Shown: positions 1 through 8,289 of the stretch, piece by piece
Numbering within the stretch: the first letter of the stretch is position 1
Layout of the letters: the number at the start of each line of letters is the position of its first letter
From: JAKAFX01 sp049965715
GTDB lineage: Archaea > Thermoplasmatota > Thermoplasmata > Thermoplasmatales > Thermoplasmataceae
Length of the DNA stretch: 34,130 nucleotides
Direction: 5' to 3'
Assembly: GCA_049965715.1 (NCBI GenBank)
Contig: JBMFWA010000015.1
Coordinates: 1 to 34,130, forward strand
Program-made: the position numbers and the translations under genes
Notes under the pieces: generated by a model
What the model saw: the letters and a program-made list of their open reading frames with translations, nothing else
Database searches by the model: none
What the model was told of the DNA's origin: nothing

Positions 1-316
1 GCTCTGATCTGGTTTCAGGAAAACATGCCAGGTACTTCTTGTTTGCAAGAACATCCGCCTCGTTCACTATCTCATTCTTTACAATGGCCAGGCTGCAGAG
101 ACCTTCGCCAAGCGTGATCTGTTCATGTTCGGTCTTCTTCCCCACATACGAATCGAGCACAAGCTTCCCATTCTCCAGAACATAGATGCCGACCCAGTTG
201 TAATCCTTATTGAATTTTGCAAGGTCTGAGCATATTTTCGCAAAAGCGGTCTTTCTGTCCAGTCCGGCACAGTCGCTGATCGATCGCAGGAATCTGTCAG
301 CTGATTTCTGATCCAT
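1..316 (-). CDS. GAF-domain protein, free methionine-(R)-sulfoxide reductase-like (partial)
   Basis: The first 105 codons are present and the C-terminus runs off the left window edge. The translation begins MDQKSADRFLR and contains the GAF-fold stretch YNWVGIYVLENGKL (residues 39-52). It then has GEGLCSLA (Cys74) and YLACFPETRSE (Cys98). The spacing and context of these two cysteines match the fRMsr family, which reduces free methionine-R-sulfoxide using GAF-pocket cysteines. The start is firm: in-frame TAA and TGA codons lie just upstream, and a TATA-like element sits about 24 nt before the ATG, so the mRNA is probably leaderless. It is divergent from cysS. The catalytic assignment is an inference because part of the domain is missing; a plain GAF sensor protein is the alternative. 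Confidence 0.8.
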   Translation of the reverse strand, partial: MDQKSADRFLRSISDCAGLDRKTAFAKICSDLAKFNKDYNWVGIYVLENGKLVLDSYVGKKTEHEQITLGEGLCSLAIVKNEIVNEADVLANKKYLACFPETRSE

Positions 317-334
317 ATCTCATTATCCATGGCG

Positions 335-350
335 GAATATAAAATATTTG
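335..350 (-). promoter_or_regulatory. TATA-like promoter of the GAF-domain gene
   Basis: An AT-rich element (minus-strand core ATTTTATATT) lies about 24 nt upstream of the ATG at 316. This is the distance expected for a leaderless archaeal transcript. Confidence 0.5.
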
Positions 351-413
351 TCTCAGCTCCATGCAATATCAATCCCTGTCTGAAGAGAGTATGAAGTGTC
401 TGCGCTGCCAGCA

Positions 414-428
414 GATAAAAATATAAAT
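414..428 (+). promoter_or_regulatory. TATA-like promoter of the cysS operon
   Basis: ATAAAAATATAAAT is centred about 30 nt before the cysS ATG at 454. It would drive cysS, the nicotinamidase gene and pncB as one transcript with little or no 5' leader. Confidence 0.5.
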
Positions 429-453
429 GCAGGATTAAAATCAAGCAGGGAAC

Positions 454-1827
454 ATGAGAATTTTCAACACTTATTCGCGGTCCCTGGAAGATCTCGAACC
501 CCTGAACAGGGGCAGGATCAGGATGTTTGTATGCGGTCCGACTGTCTACGATTACATCCATGTGGGAAATGCCAGGACCTTTATCATCTTCGATTCCTTT
601 GCGAAGTATCTTTCTGAACTGGGCTATGAGGTGTTTTACCTGCAGAACATCACCGATGTGGACGACAAGATCATAAACAGGGCCAGGGAGCTGGATATGA
701 ATCCTGAGGATCTGTCCGAGAAATTCTACCGGGAATTCAGGAGGGACATGAGATCATTGAGGGTTGACAGCGTGAGCCTCTACGCAAAGGCGACGCTGTA
801 TATCGATGAGATAATAGGCCAGATCAGTGCCCTTCTGGAGAAAGGGTTTGCCTATGAATCTGATGACGGCGTCTACTTCTCTGTGAGGAAGTTCAGGGAT
901 TTCGGTAAACTTTCGGGCCAGGACATGTCCCAGATCAGGCATGGCGTGCGGATCGATCTCAACGAAAACAAGCGGGATCCGGAGGATTTTGTACTCTGGA
1001 AGAAGCACAGGGAGGGTGAACCATACTGGGATTCGCCATGGGGACCCGGAAGACCCGGATGGCACATTGAGGATACTGCCATCACCTCAAGCTTCTTCGG
1101 GGATGAGTATGACATTCATGGCGGCGCTGTGGATCTGATATTCCCCCATCACGAGGCGGAGATCGCACAGATGCGATCAATATCGGGGAAGGAATTCCTG
1201 TCAAGATACTGGATTCATTCCGGCCTGTTGCGAATGGGAGAGGAGAAGATGTCAAAATCGCTTGGCAACTTTGTCAAGGTTCGCGAGGCACTTTCGAAGT
1301 ATACGGGCGAGCAGCTGAGATTCTTCCTGCTCAATTCCAGGTATTCCTCTGATCTCCTGTACAGCGACGAACTCATCGCCTCATCCAACGAGGCGCTGTC
1401 AAGAATACAGAACGCATACACGAACCTTCTCAATATCACAGCAGCAGACGGAACATTCACCATTGATTCAAGGAGGGAGATCGATAACTTCAAAGCCATG
1501 CTGGACAGCAATTTTGATACAAGATCTGTCTTCGCAAGACTGCTGGAGATTGTGACGGAAATAAACAGGAATACAGTCAGTATATCAAGGGGTTCGGCGG
1601 ATGAGATACTCCTGATATTCGATTTCATCGACAGGATATTCGGCATACTCAGGAAGGATGAATCAGAATATCATGTATCGAGGCTGATTGAATCCATCAT
1701 CAGCATGAGGCAGGAATTCAGGAAGGAGAAGGATTTCAGGCATTCTGATATGATAAGGAAGATTCTTGAGGACTCCGGCATACGCATTGAGGATTCCGGA
1801 AAGGAAGTGAGATGGAGGATTGGGTGA
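454..1827 (+). CDS. cysS: Cysteinyl-tRNA synthetase
   Basis: A class I aminoacyl-tRNA synthetase of 457 residues that charges tRNA-Cys in the cytoplasm. Visible signatures are CGPTVYDY with Cys27, the HIGH-equivalent HVGN (36-39), the family stretch GWHIEDTAI (202-210), FPHHEAE with His232 and Glu236, and KMSKS (265-269). In E. coli CysRS the active-site zinc is held by Cys28, Cys209, His234 and Glu238. Here the second position is Asp207 instead of cysteine, at exactly the equivalent spacing. The other three ligands are kept. The start is preceded by a TATA-like element at about -30 and no strong ribosome-binding site. It is the first gene of an operon: the next ATG follows its TGA directly. 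Confidence 0.97.
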   Translation: MRIFNTYSRSLEDLEPLNRGRIRMFVCGPTVYDYIHVGNARTFIIFDSFAKYLSELGYEVFYLQNITDVDDKIINRARELDMNPEDLSEKFYREFRRDMRSLRVDSVSLYAKATLYIDEIIGQISALLEKGFAYESDDGVYFSVRKFRDFGKLSGQDMSQIRHGVRIDLNENKRDPEDFVLWKKHREGEPYWDSPWGPGRPGWHIEDTAITSSFFGDEYDIHGGAVDLIFPHHEAEIAQMRSISGKEFLSRYWIHSGLLRMGEEKMSKSLGNFVKVREALSKYTGEQLRFFLLNSRYSSDLLYSDELIASSNEALSRIQNAYTNLLNITAADGTFTIDSRREIDNFKAMLDSNFDTRSVFARLLEIVTEINRNTVSISRGSADEILLIFDFIDRIFGILRKDESEYHVSRLIESIISMRQEFRKEKDFRHSDMIRKILEDSGIRIEDSGKEVRWRIG

Positions 1828-2391
1828 ATGTCAGATATTCAGGAGAAGAAACCGGCTGTCATCGTGGTCGACCTTGTGAACGATTTTGTCAGCGGCGTGT
1901 TTGGCAGCAAAAGATCAGAAGATGTTTCCAGGAAGGCAGCTGCCTTCCTTGACGGAATCGAAGGCCTTGTACCTGTGGTCTTCACCATGGACACGCACAT
2001 AAAGAACGATCCTGAATTCAGGGTATGGGGTGAGCACTGCCTTGAGGGCACATGGGGATCCGAGATCTCTCCGGATCTTAATCATGTGAAAGCGCACAGA
2101 ATAAGGAAGAGGCATTACGACTCATTCTATGACTCCGATCTTGACGGGCTCCTGAGATCATGGGGCGTCAATGATCTTTATATATTCGGTATAAGCACGG
2201 ACATATGCGTGCAGCACACAGTAGCCGGGGCATTCTTCCGGAATTACCCTGTCAGGGTCATAGGGGATCTGTGTGCATCCATCGACGTGTCAAAGCATCA
2301 GTCCGCGCTGGAATTCATGAAAACTAATTATGGGGCTATGATCATATCGTCAGAGGAAGCGTCAGATGAAATCCGAAAACACGGTAAATAA
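1828..2391 (+). CDS. pncA: Nicotinamidase (isochorismatase-fold cysteine hydrolase)
   Basis: Deamidates nicotinamide to nicotinate in NAD salvage. The 187-residue protein has the full catalytic triad of the family: Asp15 (VIVVDLVNDF), Lys94 (KRHYDSF) and Cys127 (STDICVQHT). It also has the nicotinamidase-type metal ligands Asp55, His57 and His70 (FTMDTH...WGEHCLEGTWG). The metal site and the WGEHC..GTWG stretch favour nicotinamidase over isochorismatase. The ATG abuts the cysS stop codon, and GGAGG at 1814-1818, 9 nt upstream, is a strong Shine-Dalgarno sequence. The next gene, pncB, uses the product, and its start lies 26 nt inside this gene, which implies translational coupling. Confidence 0.92.
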   Translation: MSDIQEKKPAVIVVDLVNDFVSGVFGSKRSEDVSRKAAAFLDGIEGLVPVVFTMDTHIKNDPEFRVWGEHCLEGTWGSEISPDLNHVKAHRIRKRHYDSFYDSDLDGLLRSWGVNDLYIFGISTDICVQHTVAGAFFRNYPVRVIGDLCASIDVSKHQSALEFMKTNYGAMIISSEEASDEIRKHGK

Positions 2392-3583
2392 CAGAAAGAT
2401 ATTCAGCATCGCTGAAACCAGCGACATCATGTCGGGCAGGACTGCGGATGTTTACTTCAGGAATGCCCTGAGGACTCTCGAGGAATCCGGATTCGACGGT
2501 TCAGTCACAATGGAGATAACCGTCTCCGGTTCCGTCTATCCATGGATACTGATTTCCGGCATACAGGAGGTCATAAACCTGCTTGAGGGCAGGAACGTGG
2601 ACGTTGAGGCTGTTCCCGAAGGCACCATACTGGAAGCCAGAGACACCATGGGAGTTCCGGTGCCTGTGATGACAGTAACAGGCAGGTACAGGGACTTTGC
2701 AGTCTTCGAGACTGCCATACTTGGTTTCATATGCCAGTCCACGGGGATATCGACATATTCATCTATGGTCAGGGTGGCATCGGGCGATCTCCCGTTCTTC
2801 TCCTTCGGCATCAGGAGAATGCATCCCGCCATATCCCCGATGATAGACAGGGCAACCTATATCGGGGGAGCAGACGGCGTTTCCGGTATAATGGGTGCGG
2901 AAATAATCGGAACGGAACCGGTGGGAACCATGCCCCATGCGGTATCCATAATTCTTGGGGACGATCGTGCATGGAGCATCGGCCTTTCAGGCAGCAGGCA
3001 TCCCAAGGTGGCTCTCATAGACACCTTTGAGGATGAGAAGTTCGCGGCTGTTCATGCGGCACGTGCAGTCAGTGATCTGGATTATGTGAGGCTGGATACG
3101 CCCTCGTCCAGGAGGGGGGACTTCTCCAACATTGTGAGGGAGGTCAGGTGGGAGCTTGATGTCAATGGCTTCAGAAACGTGAAGATCATGGTATCCGGCG
3201 GTCTCGATCACAATACAGTCTTCAAGTTGAGGAAAGCCGGTGCAACAGCATTTGGCGTTGGCACTTCAATCGCCTCTGCAAAACCGGTCGACTTTGCCAT
3301 GGACATAGTTGAGATCGGGGACAGGATGCTCTCCAAAAGGGGGAAGTTCTCCGGAAGGAAGAGGTTATACCGCTGCCCGAAGTGCAGGAATCTCTACGTC
3401 GTGATTCAGGGGGAATCTCCACACAGATGCAGCTGCGGCAGCGATCTGGAATGCCTCAGCACCCTCATGCTTGAAGGGGGGAGGACTGTCGGAGAATATC
3501 CTGATGCGAGACAGATCAGGGACAGATCGCTGGCGGAGATCAGGGCACGTCCCCAGAGGCTGAGGCTTGAGCAGGAATCCTGA
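2366..3583 (+). CDS. pncB: Nicotinate phosphoribosyltransferase
   Basis: Converts nicotinate and PRPP to nicotinate mononucleotide, the committed step of the Preiss-Handler NAD salvage route. The 405 residues include the hallmark stretches PEGTILEARD, FSFGIRRMHPAISPMIDR, GGADGVSG, RLDTPSSRRG, VSGGLDHNT and GVGTSIASAKP. The C-terminus has CPKC...CSC, four cysteines forming a zinc-knuckle-like module. I recall the same module from the crystal structure of the Thermoplasma acidophilum enzyme. The ATG overlaps the nicotinamidase gene and is preceded by GAGGA at 2353-2357. An in-frame ATG at 2429 is less likely because homology to the family begins before it. Confidence 0.96.
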   Translation: MKSENTVNNRKIFSIAETSDIMSGRTADVYFRNALRTLEESGFDGSVTMEITVSGSVYPWILISGIQEVINLLEGRNVDVEAVPEGTILEARDTMGVPVPVMTVTGRYRDFAVFETAILGFICQSTGISTYSSMVRVASGDLPFFSFGIRRMHPAISPMIDRATYIGGADGVSGIMGAEIIGTEPVGTMPHAVSIILGDDRAWSIGLSGSRHPKVALIDTFEDEKFAAVHAARAVSDLDYVRLDTPSSRRGDFSNIVREVRWELDVNGFRNVKIMVSGGLDHNTVFKLRKAGATAFGVGTSIASAKPVDFAMDIVEIGDRMLSKRGKFSGRKRLYRCPKCRNLYVVIQGESPHRCSCGSDLECLSTLMLEGGRTVGEYPDARQIRDRSLAEIRARPQRLRLEQES

Positions 3584-3586
3584 TCG

Positions 3587-6500
3587 GTGGTGGTTTTTCA
3601 GTTGAGTGAAATGACAGGAATGAATCTGAAGAGAAGTTTTTTCAGTATCAGGACAGCACAGATGCTTCTCGTATTCGCGACAGCAGTGATCCTTCTTGTT
3701 CCCGTATTTCCCTCGCACACCCCTGTCCAGATCGGCAATCCGACGCATTATTTCATTCCAAACTCTGAATCGGGCGCCTCTCCTAAAGCGAAACCGATCG
3801 GTCCAGAGAGTCCCGGTCAGATCCTCAGTGTCATGGTATCGCTGCAGTACAGAAACCAGCCTGAGCTTGATTCCTACCTGAATTCCCTGCAGAATCCTCA
3901 TTCGGCGGTGTACCATCATTACCTCACTGCCGATCAATTCCAGAACCTCTATTCTCCATCACCCAATGAATATTACAGGTATGCTGAGTATTTCATGTCC
4001 AGAGGTTTCACAGTGACCACCTATTCCGACAGGGTATCCATAGGTCTCTCAGGATCTGTGGGTGAGTTTGACAGTCTTTTCGGGACTGCAATTGATCTTT
4101 ATAAAGGTGAATCGGGCACCTTCTATGCGCCATCAACCGGGATATCCCTTCCGGTCTATTATGGAGCGATATCCGGTGTGGTTGGTCTCAGTGATCAGTA
4201 CAGGGCAACGCTTTCACCGCTGTTCCAGGGATCAGGAACCTCCGAAACAATGTATGGCGCTGACTTCCAGAACGCTTATCATCTCTCCAGCCTGTACTCC
4301 AAATATGGTTATCCGACAAACGAGACAGTAGCCACAATACTCTGGTCAGGCACAAATTCATCAGGGCAGAGTGTGGGACCGTATGTACCGTCCGACATAC
4401 AGTATTACATGAACAACAACATTCCTTCAAATGAACCCAGGGCGAATATATACTACTACAATTTCTCAGGTGCTCCCGCTCCCGGGCCCAGCGCCGCCTA
4501 CGACAGCACAGGCGCAAACGTTGAGAGCACGCTTGACCTTGAGATGGCGGCATCACTTGCGCCCGGTGCCTCCATAGTTGAGGTATACGGCCCGCAACCA
4601 ACCCTCACATATCTGGATCAGGCCTTTGCAAACATCCTGAATCCGTCCTATAACACCACTGTTGATTCTGCTCTGAAGAACGTGTCGGTCATATCGAATT
4701 CATGGGGGACAAATGATACCAGCAATCCCACCTGGACACAGTACGAACAGGAAGCGGCAGCCAGGGGCATCACTGTCTTTGCCTCGTCCGGCGACAACGG
4801 GAACACGCCCTCCCCTTCACCCAGTTTTCCGGCCTCGTCCGCTTACAGCAGCTACGGGACCGTTGCAGTGGGTGGAACATTCACCACGCTGAGCGGATCA
4901 CCGTCAGCCAACGGTTCCGGTACCACAGGCATAACCACCCAGTCTGTCTGGTACAATCTTCCACAGGCAGGCAAAGGTACACAGGGCGGTGTTAGCAGTA
5001 ATTATTCAGAGCCATCATGGCAAACTGACAGCCCTGACGCATCCGGTGTAATTTCATCCAGCTCGTCCGTAACCGGAGTATCCAGCGGGCGCGGTACTCC
5101 TGATATATCGGCAGACGGTTCCAACATGACAATATATCTGAGCACTTCAAGCGGTGCAAGCTACTACACAGTGGATGGCACAAGCATAGCATCGCCGCTC
5201 ACTGCTGCAGAGTTTGCAGTGATTGATCACTCCCTTGGAAAGAATGTCGGTTTCGTCTTACCCGCAATCTATAGAATGGGGAATGCTGAGTATAACGGGT
5301 CATACAGCAGCAATCCTCCGTTTTATTTCGTCTATAATGGATCAAACCACGATTTCACAGCGTCGAAAGGATATAACCTTGTCACAGGCTGGGGATCTGT
5401 CAATGCATACAGTTTCCTCAGGGATTACTCGAACCTCGGCAGTACGGTTGTCAACTTCACTGAGTCCGGGCTTCCATCGGGCACAGGCTGGTACGTCAAT
5501 GTCTCCGGTCACAATCAGAGCACCACCGGTTCATTCATTACCCAGACCCTTCCCTACGGAAATTACACCTACACTGTCGGGAACTCCTTATCCTATCATG
5601 AGTATCCGGAAGCGGGCAAACTTGACCTTAATACGCCCTCACAGAACATCACTGTCTATTTCAGCCAGAAGAAGTACAACGTGTCCTTTATGGAAACCGG
5701 GCTCAAGGCGGGCACGCCATGGAATGTCACGTTTAATGGAACACAGAATTCCTCTGATACCAGCACAGTTAATTTTACCAGCTTTATCGGGAAATACAAC
5801 TTCTCGGTCGGGCCGCTGGTCTATTATATGCCGGTGCCTGAAACCGGAAACGTCACCATACTGAATAACAATGTTTCCGTCAGTATCGTCTTTGACAGGG
5901 TATACAATGCCACATTTGTATCAAGAGGTCTGCAGAACGGCACAGTCTGGGGCATCAGTCTCTCCGGGAAAATCGTGAAAACCGATACGAGCAGTCTGCT
6001 GGTGCATCTTGTGAACGGTACCTATAAGTTCAGTGTCCTCACTCTGACCGGTTACGAAGCGAACATGACAAATGGTTCCCTCACCATATCCGGAAAGGGT
6101 GTTTACATTTACCTTGGCTGGTTCCATGTGTACAACGTCACCTTCAATGAAGTCGGTATTCCTGCAGGGATCACATGGGGAATTCGCATATCCGGCAGCA
6201 CAATCTCCACAGACAATGCCAGCATCACAACCCGGGAGAGAAATGGCACATACACATATTATCCGTATGCCTCCTCAGGTTATTCCCCCCTCAACAGTTC
6301 AAAAAATCTCAGCGTCTCCGGATCTCCTGTCAGTGTCAACGTATATTTCATGAACAGGTTTGAGTACGAGGTGAAGTTCTATGAGAAAGGTCTTCCATCC
6401 GGATTGCAATGGGTTCTCTATATCAATGGCACCAGATTCTCAAGCAACACGTCCGAGATCATAGACATTTTACCCAATGGCACCTATTCCTATATCGTTG

Positions 6501-6934
6501 GAATAATCAGTGGCTATCAGAGCACATACCCCGGCGGAACGTTTAAAGTTCACGGAGGGGGTCTCACAGTTAATATAACATTTGAAGCAGTAATCACAGC
6601 AGCCAATTTTGTTCTGGAGAATTATTCTGTGCAGATTCCCTGGCATGTGATAATAAATGGCTCTAAAGCGGGCTATTTTTACTCCAACAACTCAAGCCTT
6701 GCAATCCCTCTCCCGGCGGGAAAATACACATACATGGTCATACTTGGGGACAGCAATTCCACACCCCTAGCGTCAGGTTCATTCGTCATATCAGGATCAT
6801 CTGTAACCATACTGGTCAATCTAAGCTACAGTTCCAGACAGCAGAGTATAGATCTGATCTACGGGATATCCATGCTGTCCGTTGGCCTTGTGTTCGTCGG
6901 CATCGGTATACTCTTATCCAAAAGGAGAAAATAG
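3587..6934 (+). CDS. Sedolisin/kumamolisin-like (S53) secreted acid protease with C-terminal repeats and membrane anchor
   Basis: A 1115-residue surface protease. The order is: hydrophobic signal segment (about 22-45), pro-kumamolisin activation domain (about 65-205), S53 catalytic domain (about 220-615), six tandem repeats of about 77 residues (621-1080), a C-terminal membrane helix (about 1088-1110) and a SKRRK tail. The Ser-Glu-Asp catalytic set is visible: Glu313 and Asp317 in VESTLDLEMA, oxyanion Asp403 in SSGDNG, and nucleophile Ser533 in DGTSIASP. Each repeat carries a variant of F-x-E-x-G-L-P-x-G-x-x-W. N-glycosylation sequons are abundant. The family works at low pH outside the cell. 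The start is uncertain: GTG 3587 is the longest, and ATG 3611 or 3620 would also keep the signal segment. Confidence 0.92.
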   Translation: MVVFQLSEMTGMNLKRSFFSIRTAQMLLVFATAVILLVPVFPSHTPVQIGNPTHYFIPNSESGASPKAKPIGPESPGQILSVMVSLQYRNQPELDSYLNSLQNPHSAVYHHYLTADQFQNLYSPSPNEYYRYAEYFMSRGFTVTTYSDRVSIGLSGSVGEFDSLFGTAIDLYKGESGTFYAPSTGISLPVYYGAISGVVGLSDQYRATLSPLFQGSGTSETMYGADFQNAYHLSSLYSKYGYPTNETVATILWSGTNSSGQSVGPYVPSDIQYYMNNNIPSNEPRANIYYYNFSGAPAPGPSAAYDSTGANVESTLDLEMAASLAPGASIVEVYGPQPTLTYLDQAFANILNPSYNTTVDSALKNVSVISNSWGTNDTSNPTWTQYEQEAAARGITVFASSGDNGNTPSPSPSFPASSAYSSYGTVAVGGTFTTLSGSPSANGSGTTGITTQSVWYNLPQAGKGTQGGVSSNYSEPSWQTDSPDASGVISSSSSVTGVSSGRGTPDISADGSNMTIYLSTSSGASYYTVDGTSIASPLTAAEFAVIDHSLGKNVGFVLPAIYRMGNAEYNGSYSSNPPFYFVYNGSNHDFTASKGYNLVTGWGSVNAYSFLRDYSNLGSTVVNFTESGLPSGTGWYVNVSGHNQSTTGSFITQTLPYGNYTYTVGNSLSYHEYPEAGKLDLNTPSQNITVYFSQKKYNVSFMETGLKAGTPWNVTFNGTQNSSDTSTVNFTSFIGKYNFSVGPLVYYMPVPETGNVTILNNNVSVSIVFDRVYNATFVSRGLQNGTVWGISLSGKIVKTDTSSLLVHLVNGTYKFSVLTLTGYEANMTNGSLTISGKGVYIYLGWFHVYNVTFNEVGIPAGITWGIRISGSTISTDNASITTRERNGTYTYYPYASSGYSPLNSSKNLSVSGSPVSVNVYFMNRFEYEVKFYEKGLPSGLQWVLYINGTRFSSNTSEIIDILPNGTYSYIVGIISGYQSTYPGGTFKVHGGGLTVNITFEAVITAANFVLENYSVQIPWHVIINGSKAGYFYSNNSSLAIPLPAGKYTYMVILGDSNSTPLASGSFVISGSSVTILVNLSYSSRQQSIDLIYGISMLSVGLVFVGIGILLSKRRK
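5447..6830 (+). repeat. Six tandem ~77-residue surface-domain repeats within the sedolisin gene
   Basis: The conserved phenylalanine of each unit falls at residues 624, 701, 777, 853, 931 and 1008, giving intervals of 77, 76, 76, 78 and 77 residues. Each unit starts with F-x-E-x-G-(L/I)-(P/Q/K)-x-G followed by W and a G or NG eleven to twenty residues on. The sixth unit is degenerate but keeps F to W at +11. The nucleotide sequences have diverged, so the array is old. Similar repeats are common in Thermoplasmatales and Sulfolobales secreted proteins, where they probably form beta-sandwich stalks. Confidence 0.85.
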
Positions 6935-6959
6935 AGGTGGATTTATCCAGCAGCGCATA

Positions 6960-6970
6960 GTTTAAGTATA
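6960..6970 (+). promoter_or_regulatory. TATA-like promoter upstream of the 6991 gene
   Basis: TTTAAGTATA lies about 25 nt before the ATG at 6991, so this gene probably has its own leaderless transcript separate from the protease. Confidence 0.45.
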
Positions 6971-6990
6971 TCAAGCCGATCCATTCTGCA

Positions 6991-7530
6991 ATGGCCGGAA
7001 GAAAGGGCAGAAAAGGTATCGTTGCAGTGATAATTGTGGTCGTGATAATAGTTGCTGGAATCCTTCTCTATGGTGGGGTGATCAATTCGCCTCACTTGCA
7101 GACACCCTCAGCAAGTCAGGTTGATTCAGCCACCGGAAATTCCTACAATCAGACATCAACGTCACATTCAACATCTACAAGCAGTAGCGGCGTTTCAAGC
7201 ACAGGTGCAAGCTCCGGCGATTCAGCAACATACACTTCCAGCTCAGGATCCACAATATACATTTACGAATTTGAATTTTCCAACAACACCGCTGCAAAGA
7301 ACGATTATAACGCCTACGTCTCCGTCAATCTCGGAGGGATATTCTCAGGGACCGTTAATCTGACTTACAAGGGGTTTACATACACCGTACTAAACCTCCT
7401 TTTCAGCAGTGTTGCAATATCATTCTCCGGGAAATTCCTAGTGTTTGTCATGGGCACTGGATTATCAACGCATACAACATCTGCAGTGCTCAATGTAACC
7501 ATTGACTCCATGACATCATTTTCCATCTGA
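6991..7530 (+). CDS. Membrane-anchored or pilin-like surface protein with Ser/Thr-rich linker
   Basis: I do not recognise a named family. The 179-residue protein has a basic N-terminus (MAGRKGRKG) followed by a strongly hydrophobic segment at about 9-28. A Ser/Thr-rich stretch follows at about 40-85 and would be a candidate for heavy glycosylation. A beta-rich C-terminal domain begins near STIYIYEFEF. The RKG-hydrophobic arrangement resembles a class III (PibD/FlaK-type) signal, so a type IV pilin-like subunit is possible; an ordinary N-terminal anchor is the alternative. It lies between the sedolisin and another secreted protein of unknown function. Confidence 0.8.
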   Translation: MAGRKGRKGIVAVIIVVVIIVAGILLYGGVINSPHLQTPSASQVDSATGNSYNQTSTSHSTSTSSSGVSSTGASSGDSATYTSSSGSTIYIYEFEFSNNTAAKNDYNAYVSVNLGGIFSGTVNLTYKGFTYTVLNLLFSSVAISFSGKFLVFVMGTGLSTHTTSAVLNVTIDSMTSFSI

Positions 7531-7554
7531 TCGGATTATCAGACAAATGTATGA

Positions 7555-7582
7555 CAATATTTATATTCCAATATAATATTAT
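7555..7582 (+). promoter_or_regulatory. AT-rich TATA region upstream of the 7594 gene
   Basis: The overlapping TATA-like stretches TTTATATTCC and AATATAATATTATA lie 15-35 nt before the ATG at 7594. This is consistent with an independent, leaderless transcript. Confidence 0.45.
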
Positions 7583-7593
7583 ATCATGATTCG

Positions 7594-8289
7594 ATGAAAC
7601 TATCCTCTGCAATCAGCATCGCTGTACTTTCAGTCATTGTGGCGATCATGCTGATCTCAGTGGGATCGATGTATGAGGCCACATACGGCAGTTCCGGCAG
7701 CGTGAGCGTGGTCAGCGAGAACGTCCTTTATTCACCAGCAGGAGTGACCGTCGACGCTACGGTGAAGGCGTCAAATTACGGCTATTTACCTGCAAATCTA
7801 CAGTATGTGAATCAGTCGATGATCATCCCAGGGAGTTCCAATGGCATAATGAGAATATCCTTTCCCCTTAATGCGTCTGCCCTGATGAACGGATCATATC
7901 CTGTCAGGAATGTTATCATGAATGTCAGTCTGTTCCTCCATATTGCCTCTTATGTGTTCGCGGTGATGGTTCCGCTTACCCTCAAGGGAATCAAGGTTCT
8001 TGCACCCCTTGAGAATTTCACCCTGCTGAATGTTATGTCAAGGGGAAACGGCAGTTACCTTCTCAACACATCCTTCTACGACCTTGTTCCCGGTTTCCTG
8101 AACATGACAAACATTTCAGTGCTTCTCGGTTCTACCATCATTGGAAACCTCACCGGTATTATCCAGAATGGTTCCCATGCAACAGCCAGCTTCGTAGTTA
8201 ATAATGTGAAGAATGCGGAAGGTCCGGTGAATCTCACATTCAAGGCCGGAGTATTCTCCTGGCAGGTTGACTCACAGCTGGACTGGTGA
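7594..8289 (+). CDS. Secreted or membrane-anchored protein of unknown function
   Basis: A 231-residue protein with a single hydrophobic N-terminal segment (about 6-25). An extracytoplasmic beta-rich region follows with many N-x-S/T sequons (NQS, NAS, NGS, NVS, NMT, NLT). A second hydrophobic stretch near LHIASYVFAVMVPL looks like a buried beta strand or a re-entrant segment, not a clear second helix. I cannot assign a function. It belongs to the surface-protein group that starts with the sedolisin. Its last 18 nt overlap the end of the convergent HAD phosphatase gene. Confidence 0.8.
   Translation: MKLSSAISIAVLSVIVAIMLISVGSMYEATYGSSGSVSVVSENVLYSPAGVTVDATVKASNYGYLPANLQYVNQSMIIPGSSNGIMRISFPLNASALMNGSYPVRNVIMNVSLFLHIASYVFAVMVPLTLKGIKVLAPLENFTLLNVMSRGNGSYLLNTSFYDLVPGFLNMTNISVLLGSTIIGNLTGIIQNGSHATASFVVNNVKNAEGPVNLTFKAGVFSWQVDSQLDW

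Noticed and set aside
79..561. 160-codon minus-strand frame across the cysS start
   Set aside because: It is out of frame with the GAF-domain gene, covers the divergent promoter and runs antisense into cysS. The GAF frame explains the region.
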